Shown here in pieces: positions 35,834 to 42,978 of a stretch of 64,000 nt of DNA. Below the pieces are notes generated by a model, which searched no databases, was not told the origin of the DNA, and saw only the letters and a program-made list of their open reading frames with translations. The DNA is from JAJTFW01 sp046330075 (GTDB taxonomy: Bacteria > Bacteroidota > Bacteroidia > AKYH767-A > OLB10): NCBI GenBank assembly GCA_046330075.1, contig JAXLTL010000003.1, forward strand, positions 271,986 to 335,985. Direction: 5' to 3'. The stretch's first letter is position 1. Every line of letters starts with the position of its first letter. The translations under genes were made by a program, and so were the position numbers.

Positions 35834-36436
35834 TTATTCCTTGATTATCTGGAGCGCCCGCTTCCGGTCCTGATCGATGCGGAAGAAATAAGCCCCTGCT
35901 GCCAGGTTGCTGATGTCAATGAGGAGATTTTCTTCATTGATTTGTCCTGAGAGTACCTGCTTCCCCGATTGATCGGATAGGGTATAGGTGGTTCCGATTT
36001 TACTTTTATCCGATACGATGGATATTTTATCCGTGGTGGGGTTCGGAAAGATTGTGATACCTGCCAGAGAAGGGGTTTCGTCAATCCCGGTGCTGCTTTG
36101 TACAATGATCTGCCCTTTCATGCCCATGGAAGCATGCGGCTGGCAAACAAAGTAATGGGTTCCAACACCTAATTGTACGGGTAATACAGTGCCTCCTCCA
36201 AATAATGTTTGGAAGCCGCCTGTTAACATCGTCGTTCCGTTTGCATTCCAGGTGGTCTGACTTACTTCAGTGGCATTGTGCGCACCTCCAAGAGAAAACA
36301 CAACAGTGTCGCCTTGTGTAATGGTAATGCTGGATGGACTAAAGGAGAATCCTGAGTTGATAATGGTCCATGTGGTTCCGAACCCGGTAAGGCTTGTAAG
36401 AAGCAGGCTTAGTGTGAGTAGAGATTTTGATTTCAT
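35834..36436 (-). CDS. Secreted cupredoxin with T9SS sorting domain
   Basis: 200 residues: signal peptide (MKSKSLLTLSLLLTSLTGFG), a plastocyanin-like domain with the type 1 copper ligands His in GGAHNATEV and Cys-His-Met in YFVCQPHASMGMKG, and a C-terminal sorting domain (IFPNPTTDKISIVSDKS, AAGAYFFRIDQDRKRALQIIKE). It probably carries electrons or binds copper outside the cell. A cupredoxin exported by T9SS fits surface electron transfer or copper handling, but no partner is adjacent. Confidence 0.88.
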   Translation of the reverse strand: MKSKSLLTLSLLLTSLTGFGTTWTIINSGFSFSPSSITITQGDTVVFSLGGAHNATEVSQTTWNANGTTMLTGGFQTLFGGGTVLPVQLGVGTHYFVCQPHASMGMKGQIIVQSSTGIDETPSLAGITIFPNPTTDKISIVSDKSKIGTTYTLSDQSGKQVLSGQINEENLLIDISNLAAGAYFFRIDQDRKRALQIIKE

Positions 36437-37047
36437 GCTTTTTTTGTTTTTGGGATGAGTTAAATTGTCGTTGCGTGTATGGAGATAGTTGAATGAGTAA
36501 GCAGAAATTTTGCGGATTCAGGAAGATGTAATTTGTTACAAATTATTGTGGACGGGGGCATTGCCAAATGGAGCAGATCACTTATGATGGAGCTGAGTAG
36601 ACGCCATGACAAATATATCAAACAATGTTCATTTGTAATTGAATATTGTTTTTCTTACGCTGATCTGACATTAGAGGATGAGAAATCATCCATCCTCATT
36701 AAATGGAGAATGGGGATAAAATGAATACTTAGCTCTAAAAGATCTCAGATTGCTGGTAATCGTTACGAAAATTGCTTTTTTCTATGATAGTCTTGTTGTT
36801 AGTCTGGTAGTCTGGAAAAGTTTAGCTGTTTCTGCCAGATTCTTAAATTGGTAATGGGATATTTATCTTTTATGTAGGTACAATACGATTGAAGTATAGG
36901 CTGGAACTGGTTTCCGGAAGAAGGAGAAGCAGCTTTGATTGACTATTTAGCCGGTTGTTGAATGATTACCAAGTATTATTTTAAGCAATGATCCTGAACT
37001 AATCCGTGTATTTCCGGATGGCTGAGGCTGAAGGCACTTTCTGGGTT
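36437..37047. other. Intergenic region without convincing gene
   Basis: About 610 bp. A 63-residue plus-strand frame (36533-36724) has no signal, no similarity and no promoter, and is treated as chance. No structured repeat was recognised. Confidence 0.5.
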
Positions 37048-37470
37048 TTATTTTGAAGCATATAATTCCTTTATATGCCTAATATGATTGGCAATCATTT
37101 TTACCAGTACATTTTTGTCAACATCTGCTAGTGTTTTTATATGGATACAGCCTTTATCCGTTTTGTGTTTCCCGAAATTCTTCAGCAGTTCTTCCCGGTC
37201 TTTGAAGCTGCCCGAAAGATATAGGGCAATAGAGGATGCCCGAGGTGAAAAAGCGAAATTCGGACTATCGCCTTCACGCCCGCTTTCGTATTTATAGTGA
37301 TGACTTCCGAAACCAATGATGGAGGGCCCCCACATTTTGGGTTCAGTGTTGGTTTGCTTCCTGACGATTGCAATGAGCTCGTTGCAATCGTTTCGCTTCG
37401 TTTCGTCTTTTACAGCATTGATAAAATTAGTTACACTCAACGCTGTTTCGGTAGTTTTGTTTTTAGCCAT
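37048..37470 (-). CDS. DUF1801 family protein
   Basis: 140 residues: NFINAVKDETKRNDCNELIAIVRKQTN, MWGPSIIGFGSHHYKYESGREGD and KGCIHIKTLADVDKNVLVKMI, which match the DUF1801 (YdhG-like) domain. Cytoplasmic, function unknown. The ATG at 37470 (MAKNKTTE) is chosen over a TTG three codons upstream. Confidence 0.88.
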   Translation of the reverse strand: MAKNKTTETALSVTNFINAVKDETKRNDCNELIAIVRKQTNTEPKMWGPSIIGFGSHHYKYESGREGDSPNFAFSPRASSIALYLSGSFKDREELLKNFGKHKTDKGCIHIKTLADVDKNVLVKMIANHIRHIKELYASK

Positions 37471-37532
37471 TATTTTCAAACTTGTTGTGTTACTTTTTGC
37501 AGTTTAAATAGAATACCTTGAGTGCAGTGTGA

Positions 37533-37985
37533 TTATTTTTGCACTTTTATTAAATTCAATAATCGCTCAAGCCGGTTAAAATTTTCTTCATTCTTCGGAA
37601 TTACGAATATCTTCATTTTTTCACACTCTGCAATGGTTTTAAAGTGCATGATAAATGAAATTCGGGAAGAATCCGGTCCTGTTTTCTCAAATGTAATGGT
37701 CATGTCGAACAAGGGCTGCGTTTGCCTCGTCCAGGAGACAAGATTTTGGGGCTCAACAGCAGTAAATATTGCAGCATTCTCATAATTGCCTTTTTCCGGA
37801 CCATGCATCGTTAACTTCCAGTTACCTCCGGGACGCAAATCAAATTCATGTATGGTATTGGTAAATCCTTCAGGTCCCCACCATTCTTTCAGATAGAGTG
37901 GGTTTGCAAAAGCCTGATAAAGGAGTTCAACAGGTACGTGTAGTTCTCTGTTACTGTTAATCTGATTGGGGGTGGTAGTGCTCAT
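37533..37985 (-). CDS. SRPBCC/AHSA1 family protein
   Basis: 150 residues: LHVPVELLYQAFANPLYLKEWWGPEGFTNTIHEFDLRPGGNWKLTMHGPEKGNY and a C-terminal helix typical of the AHSA1-like START family. It is distinct in sequence from the ArsR-linked paralogue at 34308. No regulator lies directly upstream. Ligand unknown. Confidence 0.88.
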   Translation of the reverse strand: MSTTTPNQINSNRELHVPVELLYQAFANPLYLKEWWGPEGFTNTIHEFDLRPGGNWKLTMHGPEKGNYENAAIFTAVEPQNLVSWTRQTQPLFDMTITFEKTGPDSSRISFIMHFKTIAECEKMKIFVIPKNEENFNRLERLLNLIKVQK

Positions 37986-38209
37986 GGATTATAGCTTTCG
38001 GGTTTTGAACTGCTTTTTCTTTAGCTGTTGTAAATGCGCTCCGTCACGACCGGTTTCCCGATTGCAGAAGGTGCTTTTGGTTGGGCAAGGATCTCGGTAT
38101 GAAGTTACGGCCTTCTTTTCTGTTTAGCACTCATGTATTGGGTGCACAATCTGGCTTCTTGTGAATCGGGTTGATTTCATCGGGAGAATAAAGTTAAGTT
38201 TTTTTAACC

Positions 38210-38341
38210 AGCCCGGGTTTAGTAGAGGTTTAAAGATCGGTTCGTAAACATTGAACAAACCGAAGAACAATAGTCCCCGGATCCTTTTCTGGCTTTCATC
38301 TTCAGGATGGCCATGCAACATACTGAATACTGCAAATTTTC
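38210..38341 (-). pseudogene. Fragment of an RDD-family membrane protein
   Basis: The translation FAVFSMLHGHPEDESQKRIRG, then LLFFGLFNVYEP, closely parallels the intact RDD protein at 39082 (FSMLLGNPEDESLNGIRG, LLLFGLFFVYEP), but the homology stops on both sides. It is therefore a partial duplicate left by rearrangement. Its presence near the truncated reverse transcriptase suggests recombination in this stretch. Confidence 0.72.
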
Positions 38342-38354
38342 TTGAACGATAAAT

Positions 38355-38948
38355 CTAGCTAACAGGAATCTCATCATGAACAGGCACATTCAAGAACTGA
38401 GACAATTTGCCGGCGTCAATTCGGATTGATAGGAGATCACCGTGCGTGAAAATATTTTCGCGGTGACCATTCGCTAATAATATGTTGAGTTGAAACACTA
38501 TATATGAGGGATTTCTTTCGCCAGGAGGATGAAAGTGAGTACTTCCTCTGCTCCGTAACAGCTGTATTCCGATTATTTCACTTAATGCGTTAGCATCTGG
38601 AATTTCTTGTATGGATGCTGCTAGTTGTTTCTGATGGTTAAAATAAAATCTATCTAAATTTTTGTCGAAGACTATTCTCTCTTGTGGAGATTTAGCTATC
38701 CGATAAAATACTACGCCTAGGAAAATTACAGAAAGAATTGGTAATATTTTCGAAGATTTATTGGTAGAAAAGACAAGGATTGTCAGAAAAAGAAAACTTA
38801 ATGCGAAGAATACAATGGCAATCCGAAAGAATAGTCTGCTTCTTGTTTTTGTTGATTGCCAGATAAATTGCTTTTCTGTGGAAGCTATGATTTCGTGACT
38901 CTTAAAGCTCGACCAGTTGGAGGTGTCAATGGGTTCTGTTTCAAACAT
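38355..38948 (-). CDS. Hypothetical membrane protein with two TM segments
   Basis: 197 residues starting MFETEPIDTSNWSSF. Two adjacent hydrophobic spans (FFRIAIVFFALSFLFLTILVF and ILPILSVIFLGVVFYRI) are followed by a soluble C-terminal domain (ERIVFDKNLDRFYFNHQKQ; SYIVFQLNILLANGHRENIFTHGD). It resembles many small Bacteroidota inner-membrane proteins with a PH-like tail. No specific function. Confidence 0.7.
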   Translation of the reverse strand: MFETEPIDTSNWSSFKSHEIIASTEKQFIWQSTKTRSRLFFRIAIVFFALSFLFLTILVFSTNKSSKILPILSVIFLGVVFYRIAKSPQERIVFDKNLDRFYFNHQKQLAASIQEIPDANALSEIIGIQLLRSRGSTHFHPPGERNPSYIVFQLNILLANGHRENIFTHGDLLSIRIDAGKLSQFLNVPVHDEIPVS

Positions 38949-39010
38949 GGTTTGCAAAATTTCGGTTTGGGACTTTGTATACGTCTTCCGGCATTCTGGT
39001 TCAGGAAGTT

Positions 39011-39024
39011 CCGATAGCTATCGG
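39011..39024. repeat. CCGATAGCTATCGG palindrome
   Basis: Exact second occurrence of the 14-bp palindrome found in the repeat cluster at 1517-1560, here alone in the spacer between two minus-strand genes. Confidence 0.7.
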
Positions 39025-39081
39025 ATTCGCAGCGTAAAGTTTCTTATTGTAACTATTGTTCATTGGAAATGAAAGCATCAA

Positions 39082-39495
39082 TTAAGCTTTCGGTTTATAG
39101 ATCATCACAGATCCCGATACCTTGTCGTGTAAGGCTCGCTTATGTTTATCGGAAGTGACAGTAAAGAAAGAGATAATACCGAGCAGGAGTTTAACGATAA
39201 AGCGGAGATAGCTTTGAAATAGATTGATTTTTTGTGCAGGATCCGAAAACCGGCGTACACGGATGCCGGCAATAAAATTACCTGCCGTACACCCGAAAAC
39301 CATGCAGAGTGGTTCGTAAACGAAGAACAAACCGAAGAGCAATAATCCCCGGATCCCATTCAGGCTTTCATCCTCCGGATTACCAAGCAGCATACTGAAT
39401 ACAGCCATGCAGATGATGATAAAGACCTGATCCACAAACAGCGATTGGAAGCGTTTGACGAGGGTAGGGTAGGTTATTGAAATATTTGTTTCCAT
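39082..39495 (-). CDS. RDD family membrane protein
   Basis: 137 residues: ITYPTLVKRFQSLFVDQVFIIICMAVFSMLLG, FGLFFVYEPLCMVFGCTAGNFIAGIRVRRF, and RFIVKLLLGIISFFTVTSDKHKRALHDKVSGSVMI, the RDD domain with several membrane spans and the HDKxSGS ending. It may take part in ion or toxin transport, but the function is unproven. The truncated DGR reverse transcriptase ends about 60 bp upstream of its start. Confidence 0.88.
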   Translation of the reverse strand: METNISITYPTLVKRFQSLFVDQVFIIICMAVFSMLLGNPEDESLNGIRGLLLFGLFFVYEPLCMVFGCTAGNFIAGIRVRRFSDPAQKINLFQSYLRFIVKLLLGIISFFTVTSDKHKRALHDKVSGSVMIYKPKA

Positions 39496-39552
39496 AAGCT
39501 GGTTAAAGTTAAGGTTTATCCCATTGTTAACAAGTCCGGATTTTAGGGAGGG

Positions 39553-39798
39553 TTACATTTCGCGTTTTACAGGCTTGTTGACAATAAAGGCGATGCTGCG
39601 ACCAGGACTGTAGCTTCCATTTTCAATTTCATCTTTGAGCTGAAATAGATTTGCTTCATAATCCACCTCAAATTTAAGCGCATTTTGTGTGTATCGTTTT
39701 GTTTTTCGACAACACAAATAGGCTTCAAATAATTGTTCAACATCAATTTCCCTTAACTGCTCCTGATTTGTATCTGTATGAAATAATGATAGTTGCAT
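39553..39798 (-). pseudogene. Truncated DGR reverse transcriptase (N-terminal 81 residues)
   Basis: The 81-residue frame contains the typical N-terminal segment of DGR/group II-like reverse transcriptases: VEQLFEAYLCCRKTKRYTQNALKFE, LFQLKDEIENGSYSPGRSIAFIVNKPVKRE. It then reads Met and stops, exactly where the fingers/palm motifs (FAADFRDR-like region and the YxDD active site) should begin. The following DNA is the leader of the RDD gene, so roughly three quarters of the enzyme is missing. It follows the template repeat, as in Bordetella phage BPP-1 (target-avd-TR-RT). On its own it cannot polymerise DNA. Confidence 0.85.
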
Positions 39799-39812
39799 AA
39801 TTTCTAAAATAA

Positions 39813-39840
39813 AACCCCCGAATTTTTAGGCTCGGGGGTT
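39813..39840 (-). terminator. Hairpin plus T tract between template repeat and RT
   Basis: AACCCCCGA and TCGGGGGTT form a perfect 9-bp stem with a 10-nt loop; on the minus strand TTTTATTTTA follows, directly before the RT start. It begins 16 bp after the template repeat, so it could define the 3' end of the template RNA while still allowing some read-through into the RT. Confidence 0.7.
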
Positions 39841-39855
39841 GATTTTTAATTGAAG

Positions 39856-39981
39856 AAGCCCGAACCGCACGCACATAGTTTGTGTTGTTCTTATTGTTGT
39901 TGTTGGCATTCCCATTGTTGAAGTTGAAGTTCCACGCGTTGTTGTTGTCGTTCTACGTACTACTCCAATAGTTGGCCGAAA
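39856..39981 (-). repeat. DGR template repeat (TR), 126 bp
   Basis: Aligns without gaps to the variable repeat at 40492-40617. Read on the minus strand in the target frame it is full of AAC/AAT codons (for example four in a row before the invariant GCGTGG, and NANNNNKNN further on), the classic DGR template design that lets adenine mutagenesis reach many residues without stops. The two ends (23 bp at the low-coordinate side and about 26 bp at the other) are identical to the VR. One codon is TAG where the VR has GAG, which would place a stop in the target. Confidence 0.93.
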
Positions 39982-40088
39982 TTGCAAATGAGTTTTGTAT
40001 TAACGAGTATTCTTGCGAGTACCTGTCCATTTGCCCTTTTTCAATTTAATCTGCTCGCCTTGAACTGCCTTAACAGTAAAAGTTCCGG

Positions 40089-40433
40089 CTATACAGCCTG
40101 GCTATTCCGCCAAGCGGTAATTTGTTTACCAATCCTATCCATCATCTCACTCAATTCAGCATGTTTTTTAAGCGGCAGTAACTTCATATTGGCACAAAGC
40201 CTCAATTCTAATTTTACTAACTCAAAATCATCTAAAAACGCTTCCAGATAGGGTGTTTTTTCTTTCGATTTATTGGCTCTATAAATACTTCTTACCAAGT
40301 TTATTCCATCCCGTTTTAAATCTTGACCAAGTGTAAATTTATACTCACGTGGAAAATCTTTGGTGTAATCAAAAATCTTTAAAATGAGTTGATACACATC
40401 TTTGAAAACCGGTAAATCATAATACAAAGCCAT
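40089..40433 (-). CDS. avd: Avd-like four-helix bundle protein
   Basis: 114 residues, all helical, with strongly basic faces: PVFKDVYQLILKIFDYTKDFPREYKFTLGQDLKRDGINLVRSIYRANKSKEKTPYLEAFLDDFELVKLELRLCANMKLL. This matches the S23/four-helix-bundle family to which the DGR accessory variability determinant belongs; in BPP-1 the Avd pentamer binds the RT and is needed for mutagenic homing. Its position between VR and TR is the canonical one. The related rRNA-insert S23 proteins are the alternative, but location decides for Avd. Confidence 0.87.
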   Translation of the reverse strand: MALYYDLPVFKDVYQLILKIFDYTKDFPREYKFTLGQDLKRDGINLVRSIYRANKSKEKTPYLEAFLDDFELVKLELRLCANMKLLPLKKHAELSEMMDRIGKQITAWRNSQAV

Positions 40434-40448
40434 AAATTTTAAAATTCG

Positions 40449-40461
40449 ACCGCTTCGCGGT
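40449..40461 (-). promoter_or_regulatory. Small hairpin downstream of the variable repeat
   Basis: ACCGC-GAA-GCGGT on the minus strand, 26 bp past the target stop codon. Phage BPP-1 requires a short GC stem with a GAAA-type loop just after its VR for efficient target recognition; this hairpin has the right place and a GAA loop, but its function is inferred. Confidence 0.5.
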
Positions 40462-40486
40462 ATTAAATGGTTAAATAGCTGAATAG

Positions 40487-41410
40487 TTAAAAAGCCCGAA
40501 CCGCACGCACATAGAATGTGCTGGCCTTATTGAGGCTGGTGGGAAGCCCATCGCCGAAGGCGAAGTACCACGCGTAGTAGTTGCCGAACTCCGTACTACT
40601 CCAATAGTTGGCCGAAAATGGTAAAACTGTTGCACCACCAATTGTTGATAAGGATTTATTTACATTAAAGCGGTTATGCCAAAGTAGGCTTAGTTCATCA
40701 ATTGATGGCAGATACCAGTCATTTTGTCCACCATTGGTTGAATTTAAACAAAGAGCGGCTGCACTGCTTGTATGGCCAGCTTGCCCCACTATTGCAGTGC
40801 TATTACTTAATCCGTCCCAGCTACTTTGAGCAGGTGTTCCAATCAACGTAGTCGTCACATTGCTCCATTTTTGAGAGTTGCTTAAATCCGTCTTATCAAC
40901 TATTAAACCATGCTCTATACCTTGTGGATCTTTCCATAAATGAAAAATTACACCACCTCCAAACTCTTCCCCGATATAATGTGTAAAATTTCCACCACCA
41001 GATGCTGTTCCGGCATTCGCTGCATACAAGGCATACGGCACACTCAACAATTGGCTTGTACCTGTAATAGTGTAACTAGTTCCACCGGTTGGGTCGGTTT
41101 CCGTTTTAATAAAATACTGCCCGCTTGCCCAATTGATGTTGGCAAAATTGCCCGATACGGCTGTACCTCCGCCAATTTCCAAGGTGGCGAGGCCATTTGC
41201 ATTGGTTGTTGGGTTTTGTGTCTCCACATAAACAGCTGTTCCCGTTGCTGAGGTCTGCAAAATACTTATCCTCATTCCAACAGCAGAGTTGGTGACAAGT
41301 GCATTTGAACTATTTCTGATAACTGCTTGATAGCTCATTTTGTTTGGTGCTTGAGCAAACACGTTGGCAGTCATTAAGATTACTGCAAAAAGGGTAATGA
41401 TTCTTTTCAT
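40487..41410 (-). CDS. DGR target: secreted DUF1566/lectin-fold protein with variable C-terminus
   Basis: 307 residues. A signal peptide (MKRIITLFAVILMTANVFAQ) is followed by a beta-rich N-terminal module common in Bacteroidota surface proteins (MSYQAVIRNSSNALVTNSAVGMRISILQ) and a DUF1566/FGE-like C-type-lectin-fold domain (GEEFGGGVIFHLWKDPQG, DWYLPSIDELSLLW, ANYWSSTE...YVRAVRAF). The last 42 residues are encoded by the variable repeat. Changed positions relative to the template give F, G, Y, Y, Y, A, G, D, L, T, S, L, A, S and F, while the Trp/Phe framework is kept. It is the diversified ligand-binding protein. There is no T9SS tail of its own; a short T9SS protein is encoded 6 bp upstream. 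Confidence 0.9.
   Translation of the reverse strand: MKRIITLFAVILMTANVFAQAPNKMSYQAVIRNSSNALVTNSAVGMRISILQTSATGTAVYVETQNPTTNANGLATLEIGGGTAVSGNFANINWASGQYFIKTETDPTGGTSYTITGTSQLLSVPYALYAANAGTASGGGNFTHYIGEEFGGGVIFHLWKDPQGIEHGLIVDKTDLSNSQKWSNVTTTLIGTPAQSSWDGLSNSTAIVGQAGHTSSAAALCLNSTNGGQNDWYLPSIDELSLLWHNRFNVNKSLSTIGGATVLPFSANYWSSTEFGNYYAWYFAFGDGLPTSLNKASTFYVRAVRAF
40492..40617 (-). repeat. DGR variable repeat (VR), 126 bp
   Basis: Gapless alignment to the TR gives 24 differences, 22 of them where the coding strand of the TR has A. The two exceptions are TAG to GAG and GCC to CCC. The invariant 23-bp end at the stop-codon side (AAGCCCGAACCGCACGCACA plus TAG on the plus strand) corresponds to the initiation-of-mutagenic-homing region. 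Confidence 0.93.
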
Positions 41411-41416
41411 TGTTTG

Positions 41417-41905
41417 TTAGTTTTTGGTGATTTTGAATGATTGAACTTTTTTGTTTTCTTGGTTTACAATATTTATGAAATAAGTAGCTGTTGGCAAACT
41501 ATTCAAGGATATTTGTGTTTGCTCCGCTGTTACTTGTCCATTGCCTAATTGTTTACCCTGCATGTCAAATAATTGATACCACAATTTTTCGTTATTGTAA
41601 TCGCTTATTTGCAAGGTTAAATTTTCCGTTGTCGGGTTAGGAAATGCAGTAAGTGAAATATTTAGCTCTGTTTCTTTAATACCAACTGTGAAAATTTCGT
41701 AGGCATGTTGCACTCCCTGAGCTACACTTCCATTACTTCCTGTGTTGGTTGTGTATACTGCCTGTCCGATACTGTAAGCAACTGCTCCACCGCTACCTGT
41801 GGCGTTACCACCCGAGGAATTGGCAGTCTCTTGAGCTTGTGCAAAGTTCCCCAATAGAATTCCTGATATGAGGAGAACAATGAGTTTTGATTTGTTTTTT
41901 GTCAT
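41417..41905 (-). CDS. Short T9SS protein upstream of the DGR target
   Basis: 162 residues: signal peptide (MTKNKSKLIVLLISGILLGNFAQA), a Gly/Ser-rich segment (TANSSGGNATGSGGAVAYSIGQAVYT, GVQHAYEIFTVGI) and a full type A sorting domain (LTAFPNPTTENLTLQISDYN, LPTATYFINIVNQENKKVQSFKITKN). It ends 6 bp before the target gene. Because the target lacks a sorting signal, this protein is a candidate surface anchor or secretion partner for it, although this is an inference from gene order only. Confidence 0.85.
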   Translation of the reverse strand: MTKNKSKLIVLLISGILLGNFAQAQETANSSGGNATGSGGAVAYSIGQAVYTTNTGSNGSVAQGVQHAYEIFTVGIKETELNISLTAFPNPTTENLTLQISDYNNEKLWYQLFDMQGKQLGNGQVTAEQTQISLNSLPTATYFINIVNQENKKVQSFKITKN

Positions 41906-42000
41906 ATTGTTTTGTTATTTAATTATTCCTACTCGTTTGGCTTTTCGGAAATCGCCCCCTTCAAAGGTATGATTTTGCTGTTAACTCGTCACACCAATGA

Positions 42001-42137
42001 ACGCTAACGGTTTCGTGGGGTTGCGATGGCGGGGTGTTTTAACACTAAACTTTATTAGATGCACAAAGCTTGAATTGTGCACTTCACTGTCATAGAAGCA
42101 CGAAAGCCCCGCTTTTGCAAAACGGCTGTTAGCGGTT
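42001..42137 (-). other. attC-like site a (distal end of array)
   Basis: Imperfect palindrome with outer arms GCTAACGGTTTCGTGGGGTT and, at the other end, GCAAAACGGCTGTTAGCGG. Crossover expected between 42007 and 42008. R'' AACCGCTAAC complements the start of the same cassette (TTAGCGGTT after site b). No further site was seen on the low-coordinate side. Confidence 0.8.
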
Positions 42138-42141
42138 GTTT

Positions 42142-42720
42142 TTATTGTATCTCGAAGTGGTTTAACCATTCCTTTGTCGTGCTAAAATTTCCTTGTTTGT
42201 CTTTATTAATAAAAATAGCCTTTTCTTTTCTGTCGATTAGTAATGTGTCAGGAATAAAATCATTGTCATATGGCTTTTTTGAAAAAATAATCGTGTCGCC
42301 TTGAAATTTATATTTTCCGTGAAATACTTCTTGAAATCCGAATATTCCAGAAACTTGATTTTCACAACTTCCATTTTCTCTAAACACTAGAGTGTAGTAG
42401 AATTGGTCATCCTTTAATGTTGCTGTCAAAATTCTCTTTGATTTTAGAAGGTCAGACTGTAAAATGTTGTTCATTACAATTGCCAATATAACAAGTCCGT
42501 GAAAAATAACTTTGATTTTATTTTGTTTAAAACCTCTCTTTGTCAATGAAATAATGGTGTCACCAAATGAAACAAGATAAAGAATGATTATAGGAATTAT
42601 TATCAGTCCGTAAGACAGAAGGTAAATAAACATTCCTCCGAAATAGTCGGTCACCATCCAGGCAAGTATTCCTAAAGTCGAAATGACTGCAATTAAGTTG
42701 TATATCTTTTGTCTATTCAT
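42142..42720 (-). CDS. Cassette-borne hypothetical membrane protein
   Basis: 192 residues with three hydrophobic spans in the first 90 (IYNLIAVISTLGILAWMV; FIYLLSYGLIIIPIIILYLVSF; VIFHGLVILAIVM) and a soluble beta-rich C-terminal domain (YYTLVFRENGSCENQVSG; YKFQGDTIIFSKKPYD) resembling lipocalin-like small exported domains. No known family recognised. It fills the 754-bp cassette between sites b and a, with its stop 5 bp from the attC site, a typical compact cassette. Confidence 0.75.
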   Translation of the reverse strand: MNRQKIYNLIAVISTLGILAWMVTDYFGGMFIYLLSYGLIIIPIIILYLVSFGDTIISLTKRGFKQNKIKVIFHGLVILAIVMNNILQSDLLKSKRILTATLKDDQFYYTLVFRENGSCENQVSGIFGFQEVFHGKYKFQGDTIIFSKKPYDNDFIPDTLLIDRKEKAIFINKDKQGNFSTTKEWLNHFEIQ

Positions 42721-42754
42721 TTAATGTCGGTCTTTGGTGTTGGTCGTAAAATAA

Positions 42755-42890
42755 CCGCTAACGGTTTTAGGGCTTTGCGTTGGTGGGTTTTTGAAACCGT
42801 AAACTGTCTACTAGCACCAAAGTTTATTAATTGCTCAAATGTTTCTAGTCGTACTGTCCGCCCACTAACGCAAAACCCGTGTTGCACTAA
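42755..42890 (-). other. attC-like site b
   Basis: Palindrome with arms GCTAACGGTTTTAGGGCTTT and CGCAAAACCCGTGTTGCAC. Crossover expected between 42761 and 42762. R'' TTTAGTGCAAC matches the complement of the cassette start after site g (TTGCACGGAAG). Confidence 0.78.
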
Positions 42891-42978
42891 ACCCCGCATT
42901 CGCGGGGTAGCTTGTAATAACCAGGACTGAATAGTTTCCGGATGTTTCATCGTAGAAGAGTCGCTAAACATTCTATAT

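Noticed and set aside
36533..36724. Short plus-strand ORF of 63 codons
   Set aside because: No promoter, signal, domain or neighbour support; composition looks like chance in AT-rich spacer.
39982..40251. Plus-strand ORF over the avd region
   Set aside because: It is antisense to the avd-like gene and to TR-flanking DNA; the minus-strand helical protein has clear family features.
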